64,000 nt of DNA from Flavobacterium daejeonense DSM 17708 (GCF_000425425.1 NZ_AUDK01000004.1:62001-126000), one strand, 5' to 3'; counted from the stretch's first letter, positions 8,655 to 19,957 are shown. Notes: generated from the sequence alone by a model not told the origin. Numbers and translations are program-made.

Positions 8655-9476
8655 TTATTGCACTACATAACGACGTAAATCCGTTTCGCCCAACGCAAAA
8701 TAACCTAAAGCATAATTCTGCGGATTAGTGATGTTTTTGATATTTCCTCTTACGGTTGCGGGTGGGGTTTGGAACGGACCTCCGGAATTAGATCCGGTAT
8801 TGTCAATTAAAATATTCATGTAATTGTAATATTGTTGGGAAATTCCCATGTGCATTAATTCTACCACATCTCCGGCTTTTAAATCGTCATTGCTTGAATT
8901 ACTAAAGAATTCGTTTCCCTGAAAAAATCGGTCGTCATCAATGCTGTAACTTATTGTGGCTTCGTTAGTATATTGATAACGGTACAGGTAGAAATTATCT
9001 TCGTTAGCAGGATCGTTATAGTACGCTTTTACCTCGATGTCTTTTCCGGTAAAACCACCTTCATTATTTTGCTCCACTCTGGTTATTGATGCCAATGATT
9101 GAAAAACTTCTGTGGCAACGTAGGTTTCATCGTTGTAAATAATCGTAAGTGTGTAAGTTTCTCCAATTTTAGGAACAAATTCCGTGCAGGCATATTCGCC
9201 GGAATTCGGAATTTCTTCGAAATTAAAAATGGTGTTTTCACTGTTCGTAATCTTGATATTTGCTCCGGTGACAATAGGGATTTCAGTATCGTAATAGCCG
9301 GTTGTGGTAGTTAATTTTATTTTTTGTGCATTGCCACTGCTTTCTTTTATCCAATAAATGGAAGCTTCGACAACGAGTCGGGGAGCAGCTGTGTTTAATT
9401 TTAAATCAACCACTTCTTCGCAACTGGAACACAAACCGATAAGAAGAATTATAAAAGGGAAAAATATCTTTTTCAT
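8655..9476 (-). CDS. DUF4249 outer-membrane lipoprotein
   Basis: 273 residues. The N-terminus is a lipoprotein signal ending in GLCSSCEE (C16 or C19 lipidated), followed by the DUF4249 opening VVDLKLNTAAPRLVVEASIYW and a beta-rich body with the usual EYACTEFVPKIGETYTLTI segment. Proteins of this family are nearly always encoded directly after a TonB-dependent receptor, and here the receptor lies 4 bases upstream in the same operon. By analogy with SusD-type pairs the lipoprotein may be a surface lid or substrate-binding partner for the receptor; that is inference. The ligand is unknown. Confidence 0.88.
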   Translation of the reverse strand: MKKIFFPFIILLIGLCSSCEEVVDLKLNTAAPRLVVEASIYWIKESSGNAQKIKLTTTTGYYDTEIPIVTGANIKITNSENTIFNFEEIPNSGEYACTEFVPKIGETYTLTIIYNDETYVATEVFQSLASITRVEQNNEGGFTGKDIEVKAYYNDPANEDNFYLYRYQYTNEATISYSIDDDRFFQGNEFFSNSSNDDLKAGDVVELMHMGISQQYYNYMNILIDNTGSNSGGPFQTPPATVRGNIKNITNPQNYALGYFALGETDLRRYVVQ

Positions 9477-9480
9477 AGTA

Positions 9481-11862
9481 TTAAAATTTAAAATTATAGC
9501 TCACCGCAGGAACAATCCCAAAAATGGATGTTTTTACAGCTTCATTAGCAGCCGTATCAGAGTTTTGTCTAAAATTCATGGAAGCTGCATTTTGTCTGTT
9601 ATACAAATTGTAAATGCTAAAAACCCATTCGCCTTTCCAGTTTCTATCTTTATTTTTAGCAGGCGTGAGTGTTGCTGAAACATCCAAATGATGATAAAGA
9701 GGCAAACGGTTTCTGTTACGCAAACCGTAATGGGGTACATCAACTCCTAAATAATTGTATTTGCCATCGGGATAAGTCACCGGCTGTCCGGATTGCAGGA
9801 TAAAATTAGCTCCAAAATCCCATTTTTCATTCAGTTTGTAAGCTGAGGTAATGGCCAGATTATGGGTTTTGTCATAAGCGGAATTGTACCATTTTCCGTA
9901 ATTAATTCCGATTTCTTCGGGAGTTCTGCCCGGAGTTTGTTGTTCTGATTTTGACAAAGTATAAGAAATCCAACCGTTTAAGCGACCTTCATTTTTTTTG
10001 AACATCATTTCAAGTCCGTAAGAGCGCATTCTTCCATTTAAAACCACCTGTTCGATGGCTTCATTGGCAATTAAATCGGCGCCATCAATATAATCCATGC
10101 GATTTTGGGTTTTCTTGTAAAAACTTTCAATTTCAATCGAATAATCGCCGTTGCGAATGTTCTTAAAATAACCAATAGCCACCTGATGGGCAATTTGGGG
10201 TTTGATGTAGGTATCACTTGGCATCCAAACATCCAATGGAGTTGGAGACGAGGTATTGGAAACCAACTGTAAATACTGTACCATCCGGTTGTAACTGGCT
10301 TTTACGGCTTGGTCCTCGTTAAGTTGGTAAGAAACAGCAAAACGTGGTTCGAAGTTGTTGAAGCTTTTTATAGTTTTGTTTTTACCATAATATTTTGTTC
10401 CAATGGGAATTGCTTTTTCATAAATCCGGAAGTCCGAATTGAAAACAACCGGATTGTTATTTTCGTATAAATTAATGGTCGAATTTCCTAAACGGTAAAA
10501 TAAACTGTATCGCAAACCATAAGCAACAGTGAATTTTTTACTGATTTTGTTTTCGGCTTCTATATAAGCAGCCGGTTCAAAAGCGTATTTTTGATCTAAT
10601 TGATCCGGATTTATTCCGGAATCTTCAGAAGAAGGGACGATGGTTCCGGGATTGAAATTGTAATAAATTCCATTGACACCATAATTCAATTTGAAATTAT
10701 CGGAAATATAATTTTTAAAATCATATTTGATATTGTAATTTTTAATGCCCGATTCCCAGTTAAAACCTATAAAATCCAAATCCAATCCGTAATAATAATC
10801 GCTGTAAATCAATGACAAATTCGAAAATAATTTATCTGAAAAAAGATGATTCCAACGTAAATTGAGCGTTGTGTTTCCGTAAGTATTGCTGAAACTTTTG
10901 TCTATGGCAAAAACATCCCGTCCAAAATATCCCGATAAATAAAGACTGTTGTTGTCGTTGATTTTGTAACTTAATTTGGTATTCAAATCATAAAAATAGG
11001 CAGAGTTATTTTTTTGTTCTTCAGAAAGTTTTAGGAACAAATGCGCATAAGAAGCCCGGCCCCCAATTAAAAACGAAGCTTTGTCTTTTACAATCGGACC
11101 TTCAGCGAGTAATCGGCTGGAAATCAATCCGATGCCGCCATTTACGTGAAAATCATTGCTGTTTCCGTCTTTTTGATAAATATCTAAAACTGAGGAAGCC
11201 CGTCCTCCAAAACGTGCCGGAATTCCGCCTTTGTATAATTTTAAATCTTTGATAGCATCAGGATTAAAAACCGAGAAAAATCCAAAAACGTGTGAAGAGT
11301 TATAAATCGTTGCTTCGTCCAAAAGAATGAGGTTTTGGTCTGCACCACCACCGCGAACATTAAACCCAGAGGCTCCTTCACCGGCATTAGTAACTCCCGG
11401 TAACAGTAAAATAGATTTGATTACATCAACCTCTCCTAAAACAACGGGCATTTTTTTAATAGAAGCAATAGATAGTTTGTTGACACTCATCTCGGGCGTT
11501 CGGGTATTGCTGCGTCCGGAATTATCTTTGATAACTACTTCGTTCAATATTTCGCCATTTTCTTTAAGCTCCCAATTCATTTTGGTGCTTTGGTTTAACG
11601 AAACATTTTTTTCGATATTTTGGTAACCAATATAACTGATGTTAATGTTATGATTTCCCTGTGGCACACTGATGGAGTAAAATCCATATTCATTGGTAGT
11701 GGTTCCGGTTTTCAAATCCGGAAAATAGACGTTAACACCAATCAAGGTTTCATTGTTTTTACCATCAGTAATGATGCCGCTCAACGTGAATTTTTGCTGT
11801 GCAAAAGCAGAAAAACTGACCAGCAATATGGTTAAAAGAAGATTTATTTTTTTTAGAATCAT
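9481..11862 (-). CDS. TonB-dependent receptor paired with DUF4249 lipoprotein
   Basis: 793 residues from ATG 11862 (MILKKINLL), with a clear signal peptide ending FSAFAQ; an earlier start would add six residues ahead of it. Then come a carboxypeptidase-like regulatory domain (about 23-105, LSGIITDGKNNETLIGVNVYF), a plug domain (ILLLPGVTNAGEGASGFNVRGG and ILLDEATIYN), and a 22-strand type barrel closing in VPAVSYNFKF, ending in an aromatic residue as outer-membrane barrels do. It energises uptake across the outer membrane through TonB. Substrate unknown: no SusD, glycosidase or siderophore gene is near; the only partner is the DUF4249 lipoprotein downstream. Confidence 0.92.
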   Translation of the reverse strand: MILKKINLLLTILLVSFSAFAQQKFTLSGIITDGKNNETLIGVNVYFPDLKTGTTTNEYGFYSISVPQGNHNINISYIGYQNIEKNVSLNQSTKMNWELKENGEILNEVVIKDNSGRSNTRTPEMSVNKLSIASIKKMPVVLGEVDVIKSILLLPGVTNAGEGASGFNVRGGGADQNLILLDEATIYNSSHVFGFFSVFNPDAIKDLKLYKGGIPARFGGRASSVLDIYQKDGNSNDFHVNGGIGLISSRLLAEGPIVKDKASFLIGGRASYAHLFLKLSEEQKNNSAYFYDLNTKLSYKINDNNSLYLSGYFGRDVFAIDKSFSNTYGNTTLNLRWNHLFSDKLFSNLSLIYSDYYYGLDLDFIGFNWESGIKNYNIKYDFKNYISDNFKLNYGVNGIYYNFNPGTIVPSSEDSGINPDQLDQKYAFEPAAYIEAENKISKKFTVAYGLRYSLFYRLGNSTINLYENNNPVVFNSDFRIYEKAIPIGTKYYGKNKTIKSFNNFEPRFAVSYQLNEDQAVKASYNRMVQYLQLVSNTSSPTPLDVWMPSDTYIKPQIAHQVAIGYFKNIRNGDYSIEIESFYKKTQNRMDYIDGADLIANEAIEQVVLNGRMRSYGLEMMFKKNEGRLNGWISYTLSKSEQQTPGRTPEEIGINYGKWYNSAYDKTHNLAITSAYKLNEKWDFGANFILQSGQPVTYPDGKYNYLGVDVPHYGLRNRNRLPLYHHLDVSATLTPAKNKDRNWKGEWVFSIYNLYNRQNAASMNFRQNSDTAANEAVKTSIFGIVPAVSYNFKF

Positions 11863-11940
11863 TTTGAGTTTTTTGTAGTACAAATTTCTGTTATTTGTAA
11901 GGTAAAATCAATTGAACAACTGTTAATTTAAAGTGATTTT

Positions 11941-13209
11941 TTAAGCTTCTGAAATGCTAATAGCAGTATTAGTGTCCTGTTCAGGATTTTTCTTCAAATG
12001 TTGGTTTACACGACTGAGCAGAATAATGGAAATAAAAGAAATTCCGATGATGATATAACCTAAAGTGTTGTAATGTTCCAGCGGACTGAAATTGTCTTTT
12101 TGTACTACAATAGTTCCGGCAAAGGCGGCAGCGATTCCTCCTGAAATTTGCTGCAATGAAGAGTTAATACTCATAAAAGCGCCTCGGTCTTCTTTCGCAG
12201 GAACAGAAGTTACTAAGGCCGTTGAAGGAACCATTCGGCTCATAACGCCCATCATCATAATCACATTGATTAAAGCAACTAATAAGAAAGGAGTTTCAGA
12301 AAGATTGGTGTAAATGGCAACCGTAATAATGGTCCAAATAGTAGCTGCAGTGAAAATCTTGAATTTATCAATTTTATCACTTAGTTTCCCAATAACAGGC
12401 ATAATGATAAGTGTTGATAAACCGGCAATCATAAAAATTAAAGGAAGTTCTTCTTCGGTTATTTTTAAGTTGTTGATAGCAAAAGCACTTCCGAAAGGCA
12501 TTAGCATAAAGCCTCCAAGAGAGAGAATTGCCGTTGCGGCAAATCCTATGCGGTATTCTTTTTTGCTGATTGTATGCAAAAGATGTTGTAGCGGTGAATT
12601 TTCTTTTTGTATCGCAAGATGTTCGGTTAATGGTTTTAATTTGAGCGCGATTAATACCGCAATTACAACAGCCATTGCTGCGACCCATAGAAAGGGAGCG
12701 TGCCAATCCCAGGCTGTGGCAATATAAAGTCCAAGCGGAATGCCAAAGATTTGACTGGCTCCAAAAGCCATTTGTATAAATCCCATAACACGTCCGCGTT
12801 GTTGCATCGAAAATAAATCGGTAACAATAGCCATGGAAATCGATCCGATAACACCGCCAAATAATCCGGTAATGATTCTGGCGGCAACCAATAGAGGGTA
12901 AGAATTAACGAGTCCGCACAAAATGGTTCCTAATATAAATCCGGTATAAAAGAAAAGGAGCAATTTTTTTCGGTCAAATTTATCCGCAAAACCGGCTGTT
13001 AATAATCCGGATATTCCGGCGCTAAAGGCGTAAGCCGAAACGACTAATCCAAAATGGGATGGTTTTATTTGCATGCTTTTCATTAAAATATCACCCAATG
13101 GTGACATGACCATAAAATCAAGAATTACGGTAAACTGTGTTATTGCCAGAATGAATATGGCAAACTTCTGATAGGAAGTAAAAGGAATCGCCTGGGGAGT
13201 TTTTTTCAT
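11941..13209 (-). CDS. MFS efflux transporter (DHA1-like)
   Basis: 422 residues with twelve predicted membrane helices. Motif A of the major facilitator family is visible after helix 2 as TAGFADKFDRKKLLLF, repeated as IGKLSDKIDKFK after helix 8, and helix 4-5 holds GGVIGSISMAIVTDLFSMQQRGRVMGF. This is the arrangement of drug/proton antiporters of the DHA1 type. It is the last gene of a three-gene operon: a TetR regulator first, a 76-residue protein second (2-base gap to this gene). The context says an inducible export pump whose expression is controlled by the TetR protein; the exported compound is unknown. Confidence 0.9.
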   Translation of the reverse strand: MKKTPQAIPFTSYQKFAIFILAITQFTVILDFMVMSPLGDILMKSMQIKPSHFGLVVSAYAFSAGISGLLTAGFADKFDRKKLLLFFYTGFILGTILCGLVNSYPLLVAARIITGLFGGVIGSISMAIVTDLFSMQQRGRVMGFIQMAFGASQIFGIPLGLYIATAWDWHAPFLWVAAMAVVIAVLIALKLKPLTEHLAIQKENSPLQHLLHTISKKEYRIGFAATAILSLGGFMLMPFGSAFAINNLKITEEELPLIFMIAGLSTLIIMPVIGKLSDKIDKFKIFTAATIWTIITVAIYTNLSETPFLLVALINVIMMMGVMSRMVPSTALVTSVPAKEDRGAFMSINSSLQQISGGIAAAFAGTIVVQKDNFSPLEHYNTLGYIIIGISFISIILLSRVNQHLKKNPEQDTNTAISISEA

Positions 13210-13211
13210 TT

Positions 13212-13442
13212 TTATTCGCTTAGTTCAGAACATTTATAATCCTGTTCTGTTATTAGTTTGATGATTTGTTCTGCATTCAGGGTTTCACTTTCGATGCGTA
13301 AAACAGAATCGATATCTTCCAGATCAATATTCCATTGGTGGATTTCCGGATGTGCATCTAAAATAGGACTTATACTATTTTTATCCTTTTCCGTTTTGAT
13401 ATTTGTCCCGAAAATTAAAATATTGTTGATTTCATTTTCCAT
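13212..13442 (-). CDS. Small HMA-like (ferredoxin-fold) protein of a TetR-MFS operon
   Basis: 76 residues from ATG 13442 (MENEINNILIF); an upstream TTG is less likely. The alternation of strands and helices (ILIFGTNIKTEKD, ISPILDAHPEI, QWNIDLEDIDSVLRIES, AEQIIKLITEQDYKCSEL) matches a heavy-metal-associated type beta-alpha-beta-beta-alpha-beta fold as seen in copper chaperones, but the metal-binding CxxC at the first loop is absent (TNIKTEKD instead). The lone cysteine is near the C-terminus. It lies between tetR and the MFS gene with tight spacing (10 and 2 bases). It may be a non-metal regulator or ligand sensor; function not known. Confidence 0.75.
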   Translation of the reverse strand: MENEINNILIFGTNIKTEKDKNSISPILDAHPEIHQWNIDLEDIDSVLRIESETLNAEQIIKLITEQDYKCSELSE

Positions 13443-13452
13443 AACCAAAGTT

Positions 13453-14046
13453 TTAAGGTGTTAGTGCTTTTAAAACCAGTTCAAAAGCTTCGTTAGTGAT
13501 TTCTTTATTAAGTTTAAATGGCTCTCCTCCAAAGTTCTTTCCATCTCTTTCAAAGCGCAATAAGGAGTATAAAGGACCATAGGCTACACTCCAAAAAACC
13601 TCTTTCGAGATTGTTGGAATTAATTCTTTACGTTCAACAGCATTTTTAAAGAATTGTCCCATAATAATTTTGAAGTTCTGAAGACTTTCTTCTAAAATTT
13701 CTTCTGCATAACTGGAATGCGTTAAAACTTCCCAACAACTTACATCAAGTGGATTTTCCTGAGTATGACGGCTTCTGTTTTCCCATTGTTTGTATAAGCC
13801 TTCTTTGAAAGACATTGCAGGAGAGAAGTCTTTTGCCATTTCATCAAAAAAACGTTTTCCTATTTCAATTCCAATTTTTTTGATTAATTCTTCTTTGTCA
13901 GAATAATAGATGTAAAGTGTTGCAACTGAAATTTTACTTTCTTTTGCCAGTCGGTTCATGCTAAAACCTTCAATCCCTTTTTCAACTAATAGTCTGATTG
14001 CATTTAGTTTGACTATTTCTTCTTTATTCGTATCTCTTGTTCTCAT
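13453..14046 (-). CDS. TetR/AcrR family transcriptional regulator
   Basis: 197 residues. The N-terminal helix-turn-helix is canonical (residues about 12-55): AIRLLVEKGIEGFSMNRLAK, then SVATLYIYYSDKEELIKKI. The remainder is a helical ligand-binding and dimerisation domain with no recognisable ligand signature. It is the first gene of the operon with the small HMA-like protein and the MFS pump, the standard layout of an autoregulated efflux locus. Just upstream (14079-14106) is a palindrome that overlaps the probable promoter and is a good candidate for its own operator. Confidence 0.93.
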   Translation of the reverse strand: MRTRDTNKEEIVKLNAIRLLVEKGIEGFSMNRLAKESKISVATLYIYYSDKEELIKKIGIEIGKRFFDEMAKDFSPAMSFKEGLYKQWENRSRHTQENPLDVSCWEVLTHSSYAEEILEESLQNFKIIMGQFFKNAVERKELIPTISKEVFWSVAYGPLYSLLRFERDGKNFGGEPFKLNKEITNEAFELVLKALTP

Positions 14047-14066
14047 TGTTTTTTTATGTAACGGAG

Positions 14067-14106
14067 CAAAAGTATTAATTATAAATGAATGTTCGCTTAT
14101 TTATAA
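14067..14106 (-). promoter_or_regulatory. Candidate TetR operator and promoter
   Basis: Reading toward tetR, a -7 box TACTTTTG (plus positions 14067-14074) fits TAnnTTTG. Immediately upstream an inverted repeat TTATAAAT (14079-14086) / ATTTATAA (14099-14106) spans the spacer, with further imperfect symmetry inside. A repressor bound here would cover the promoter. The repeat is seen; its use by the TetR protein is inferred. Confidence 0.45.
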
Positions 14107-14135
14107 AAAAAATATTTTCTAATTAAAAAAGCAAA

Positions 14136-14165
14136 AAAAAGACAACCCTTTCGAGTTGTCTTTTA
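14136..14165 (-). terminator. Terminator of icd
   Basis: Stem GACAAC (14141-14146) / GTTGTC (14155-14160), flanked by A and T runs so that the minus-strand transcript ends in a U tract, 20 bases past the icd stop. Confidence 0.8.
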
Positions 14166-14185
14166 AAAGTATTGATGAGTTAAAA

Positions 14186-16510
<2,325 letters not shown>

Positions 16511-16646
16511 TCAGACCAAAATATTGTCCCGTTTGTTATAGAATTAAGCGAATTATGGGATAACTAACGACAAGGCTTTAAAATGTTATTTTTTTAAGTG
16601 AATCTGTTGGATTTAGCCTGATTTTTTTTTGAATTGTGATTTTATA

Positions 16647-16690
16647 AAAAAAAAGTCCTGACTCCGAAGGTTCGGAACAGGACTTTTTAT
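16647..16690 (-). terminator. Terminator of rplS
   Basis: Long stem AAAAGTCCTG / CAGGACTTTT (to 16660 and from 16678) with an inner TCCGAA/TTCGGA helix, giving a U tract on the minus strand after rplS. Confidence 0.85.
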
Positions 16691-16707
16691 GATAAAGAGA
16701 TAAGTGA

Positions 16708-17058
16708 TTATCTTCTTTTGTCTTTGATTTTTGCTTTTTTACCAGTAAGTTCTCTGAAGTAGAAGATTCTTGCTCTACGTACAGCACCTTTCTTGTTGAT
16801 TTCAATTTTTTGCAAAGCTGGTAAGTTGATAGGGAAGATACGCTCAACACCTACTGAACCTGACATTTTACGAATCGTAAAAGTTTCAGTACTTCCTGTA
16901 CCTCTTCTTTGGATTACAACTCCTTTGAAGAACTGAGTTCTTGTTTTTTCACCCTCTTTAATTTCGTAGTAAACTGTGATAGTATCTCCAGCTCCGAAAT
17001 CAGGAAAATCTTTTTTTGTTACAAATTCGCTGTTAACAAAATCTACTAAATTTGCCAT
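16708..17058 (-). CDS. rplS: 50S ribosomal protein L19
   Basis: 116 residues, standard length, with the L19 signature FPDFGAGDTITVYYEIKEG near the start and VERIFPINLPALQKIEI, VRRARIFYFRELTGKKAKIK at the end. It sits at the 30S-50S interface of the ribosome. The gene follows trmD on the same strand, the usual order, but with a 178-base gap holding an inverted repeat (17158-17210), so it may have its own promoter. rpsP and rimM, often in this operon elsewhere, are absent here. Confidence 0.98.
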   Translation of the reverse strand: MANLVDFVNSEFVTKKDFPDFGAGDTITVYYEIKEGEKTRTQFFKGVVIQRRGTGSTETFTIRKMSGSVGVERIFPINLPALQKIEINKKGAVRRARIFYFRELTGKKAKIKDKRR

Positions 17059-17157
17059 TTTAATTGCTAATTACGGTTTAAAATCTAACCAACATTCACG
17101 GGTATCGCCAGAGGTTAATTAAATGTGGCGCAAAAGTAATTAAAATTTTCAATATAC

Positions 17158-17210
17158 AAATTCCAAATTCCAATTTTTTTAACTCCATAATCAATTGGAA
17201 TTTGAAATTT
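17158..17210. repeat. Inverted repeat between trmD and rplS
   Basis: Arms 17158-17175 and 17193-17210 match at 17 of 18 positions, built from units AAATTCC and GGAATTT. The RNA would form a strong hairpin in the trmD-rplS spacer. Part of a third GGAATTT unit follows at 17219. It looks like a dispersed intergenic repeat. Confidence 0.7.
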
Positions 17211-17236
17211 AAAATATTGGAATTTTTAAAGGAAAT

Positions 17237-17911
17237 TTATTCTAACAAATCCGGTCTTCTGTTTTTAGTATGTTCATACGCCATATCTTCCCGCCATTTG
17301 TCAATCTTGGCAGAATGCCCGCTTAATAAAACATCAGGAACTTTCCATCCTTTGTAATCTGCTGGGCGGGTATAAATAGGTCCGGATAATAAATTGTCCT
17401 GAAAACTATCGGTTAATGCTGAGGTTTCATCACTTAAAACACCCGGAATCAATCGAATTAGTGTATCAGATAATACTAATGCTCCTAATTCGCCTCCGCT
17501 TAAAACGTAATCTCCAATGGAAATTTCTTTGGTAATAAAATGATCACGCACTCTTTGGTCAACACCTTTATAATGTCCGCACAAAATGATGATATTCTCA
17601 TACATCGACATTGTGTTGGCCATTTTTTGATTCAAAGTTTCACCGTCAGGAGACATGTAAATAACTTCGTCGTAATTTCTTTGGCTTTTTAAATGTGTAA
17701 TACAATCATCAATAGGTTGTACTGTCATTACCATTCCTGCTCCTCCGCCATAAGGGTAATCGTCTACACTTTTTTGTTTGTTAGTAGTGTAGTCTCTTAA
17801 ATTATGAATATGAACTTCAACCAGTCCTTTGTCGATAGCTCTTTTCATAATAGAAGCTTCAAACGGACTGCGTAATAATTCAGGTAAAACGGTAATGATA
17901 TCGATGCGCAT
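17237..17911 (-). CDS. trmD: tRNA (guanine-N1)-methyltransferase
   Basis: SPOUT-class methyltransferase that makes m1G37 in tRNAs with G36, preventing frameshifts. ATG 17911 ([13 protein letters not shown], 224 residues) is the conserved start. The trefoil-knot motifs are intact: [13 protein letters not shown] near 50, [15 protein letters not shown] near 115 and [12 protein letters not shown] near 133, which bind [22 protein letters not shown] follows. Usual length is 225-250. It is upstream of rplS, its customary partner. Confidence 0.97.
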   Translation of the reverse strand: MRIDIITVLPELLRSPFEASIMKRAIDKGLVEVHIHNLRDYTTNKQKSVDDYPYGGGAGMVMTVQPIDDCITHLKSQRNYDEVIYMSPDGETLNQKMANTMSMYENIIILCGHYKGVDQRVRDHFITKEISIGDYVLSGGELGALVLSDTLIRLIPGVLSDETSALTDSFQDNLLSGPIYTRPADYKGWKVPDVLLSGHSAKIDKWREDMAYEHTKNRRPDLLE

Positions 17912-18154
17912 GAATTTTGTTCTAAAATTTTGAAGTGGCAAAGTTACAAAGTTTTTTCAGGAGCTTATAGATTGATATGGATTAAAGCTTTTTTAGAAAA
18001 TAATTTTTTGAAAATTAGTGTGTTAAAGTTTTTAGAGATGTGTTTTGGATTTAAAAAAGTTATATTTTTGGGTGTCCCAAAATTTATTATCAAAGTGCTG
18101 ATAAATATTTTGTTAAGATATTGATTTTGTGTTGGATAGAATTAGAACCTGCTA

Positions 18155-18769
18155 ATGAGAAATATACTAATAGGAGTATTTTCAATAGGAATACTGTGTG
18201 GTTTTGGAGTAAATCCCAAATCTCTGAAAAAGATTCAAAATGAAAGTCGATTAGAGATTGTAACTAAAGAAGAAAGAATTTCCGAACAAATTGTTGCAAT
18301 TAAGTCGATGTTGAAATCAAATCCGAAGTTTAATAATGAGATAGCTTTTTTGCTGGATATGAAAATAATGTCGGGTAAAAATCGCTTTTTTGTTTATGAT
18401 TTAATTCATGATAAGATTATCGATCAGGGGCTGGTAGCACATGGGCTCGGATCGGGAATGTTTAGTGATTTAGAATTTAGTAACGAAAACAATTCGTATT
18501 GTACTTCATTGGGTAAATATTATATTGGTAAAAGTTATTTTGGTGAATTTGGGAAAGCCTATAAATTACATGGTTTGGAATCAACAAATAGTAATGCTTT
18601 TTCAAGAAATATTGTTTTGCATCAATACAATAAAGTGCCTTATGGAGAGCAGAATACTTATATCTGTAATAGTTTAGGTTGTCCAATGGTAAATGAAGTT
18701 TATTACAGTAGAATTCAAAAGTTGATTGATAATTCTAAGTCTAACATCATTTTGGATATTTATTATTGA
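18155..18769 (+). CDS. L,D-transpeptidase catalytic-domain protein (YkuD_2 type)
   Basis: 204 residues with an N-terminal hydrophobic segment (residues 3-19) that is a signal peptide or anchor. The second half has the pattern of the murein L,D-transpeptidase catalytic family: KLHGLESTNSNAFSRNIVLH with H139 and H156, then NSLGCPMV, in which C176 is the probable nucleophile. Such enzymes form or trim peptidoglycan cross-links in the periplasm. Immediately N-terminal is FFVYDLIHDKIIDQGLVAHG, typical of this subgroup. It stands alone between divergent trmD and the prolyl isomerase gene. The region around it is AT-rich and the gene has weak codon bias. Confidence 0.85.
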   Translation: MRNILIGVFSIGILCGFGVNPKSLKKIQNESRLEIVTKEERISEQIVAIKSMLKSNPKFNNEIAFLLDMKIMSGKNRFFVYDLIHDKIIDQGLVAHGLGSGMFSDLEFSNENNSYCTSLGKYYIGKSYFGEFGKAYKLHGLESTNSNAFSRNIVLHQYNKVPYGEQNTYICNSLGCPMVNEVYYSRIQKLIDNSKSNIILDIYY

Positions 18770-18874
18770 TTTTACTTTTCATTAAATAAATTCGCCTTCA
18801 AATTTTCTGTTTTATGGATTGACTCATTCTCTGATTTAATTTGTAAATTTGCACTTCAATAAAAATTTTAAAAA

Positions 18875-19807
18875 ATGGAAAACGGAATATACGCTAAATT
18901 CAACACCGCTAAAGGTTCGGTTTTAGTAAAATTAACTCACGATTTAACACCGGGAACAGTAGGTAACTTTGTAGCTTTAGCTGAAGGTAATTTAGAAAAC
19001 AATAAAAAACCTCAGGGAGTAAAATATTATGACGGATTAACTTTTCACAGAGTTATTCCTGATTTTATGATCCAGGGTGGGTGTCCATTAGGTTCAGGTA
19101 CCGGAGATCCTGGTTATAAATTTGATGATGAATTCCACCCAGATTTAAAACACGATAAACCAGGAGTTTTGTCTATGGCTAATGCGGGACCTGGTACAAA
19201 TGGTTCTCAATTCTTTATTACTCACGTTCCAACTTCCTGGTTAGACGGAAAACACACTGTTTTTGGTCATGTTGTTGAAGGACAGGAAGTGGTTGATGCT
19301 GTTGCTCAGGGTGATGTTTTGGAAACTTTGGAAATTATCCGTGTGGGTGAAGAAGCTGAAAAATGGAATGCTGTGGAAGCATTTAGAGTTTTTGAAGGAA
19401 ACAGAAAAAAGCGTTTAGAGGCTGAAAAAGCGGCTGCAGAAGAGGCTTTAGAAAAATTAGCTGCCGGTTTTCAAAAAACAGATAGTGGATTGCGTTACCA
19501 ATTTATCCAAAGAGGAGAAGGTAAAAAAGCTGAAAATGGTAAAACAGTTTCTGTTCATTATACAGGACAATTGCCTGACGGAAAAGTTTTTGATAGCTCT
19601 TACCCACGTAAAAAACCAATTGAGTTTCCATTAGGGCAAGGTAATGTAATTGAAGGATGGGACGAAGGAATTGCTTTGTTGCATGTAGGTGATAAAGCTC
19701 GTTTTGTAATTCCGGCTCACTTAGGATATGGTTCTCGTGGTGCCGGAGGAGTAATTCCACCAAATGCTACTTTGATTTTTGACGTTGAATTAATGGACGT
19801 TAAATAA
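18875..19807 (+). CDS. Two-domain peptidyl-prolyl isomerase: cyclophilin fused to FKBP
   Basis: 310 residues holding two unrelated prolyl isomerase domains. Residues 1 to about 160 are a cyclophilin ([37 protein letters not shown]). A charged helical linker ([20 protein letters not shown], about 175-200) leads to an FKBP domain of about 105 residues ([56 protein letters not shown]). No signal peptide, so cytoplasmic. Such dual-family immunophilins have been described, cyclophilin first being the flavobacterial order. Single gene; a TAAATTTG box lies at 18844-18851, and a strong terminator follows. Confidence 0.95.
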   Translation: MENGIYAKFNTAKGSVLVKLTHDLTPGTVGNFVALAEGNLENNKKPQGVKYYDGLTFHRVIPDFMIQGGCPLGSGTGDPGYKFDDEFHPDLKHDKPGVLSMANAGPGTNGSQFFITHVPTSWLDGKHTVFGHVVEGQEVVDAVAQGDVLETLEIIRVGEEAEKWNAVEAFRVFEGNRKKRLEAEKAAAEEALEKLAAGFQKTDSGLRYQFIQRGEGKKAENGKTVSVHYTGQLPDGKVFDSSYPRKKPIEFPLGQGNVIEGWDEGIALLHVGDKARFVIPAHLGYGSRGAGGVIPPNATLIFDVELMDVK

Positions 19808-19848
19808 TATTCAGTGATCAGTTTTTAGTGATTAGTTGATACAGATAC

Positions 19849-19889
19849 AAAAAACCAATTTCATTTTAAAAAATGAAATTGGTTTTTTT
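19849..19889 (+). terminator. Terminator of the cyclophilin-FKBP gene
   Basis: AAAAACCAATTTCATTTT pairs with AAATGAAATTGGTTTTT around a short A-rich loop, ending in a run of seven T. Confidence 0.9.
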
Positions 19890-19911
19890 ATGGCTTTATT
19901 TTAGAGACATA

Positions 19912-19942
19912 AAAAAAAACACCTTCACAATAAGAGGTGTTT
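19912..19942 (-). terminator. Terminator of the GreA/Rnk-like gene
   Basis: Stem AAACACCT / AGGTGTTT (19917-19924 and 19935-19942), followed on the minus strand by nine U, 16 bases past the stop. Confidence 0.85.
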
Positions 19943-19957
19943 GAAAATAATAAAAAC

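Noticed and set aside
8655..11862. TonB receptor pair taken as a polysaccharide utilisation locus
   Set aside because: No SusD, glycosidase or sensor gene is adjacent, and DUF4249 is not SusD.
12314..12727. 137-codon frame opposite the MFS gene
   Set aside because: Hydrophobic mirror frame of a membrane protein, with no start signal.
16578..16850. Open frame of 90 codons on the minus strand near rplS
   Set aside because: It overlaps rplS in another frame and runs across the rplS terminator; no family resemblance.
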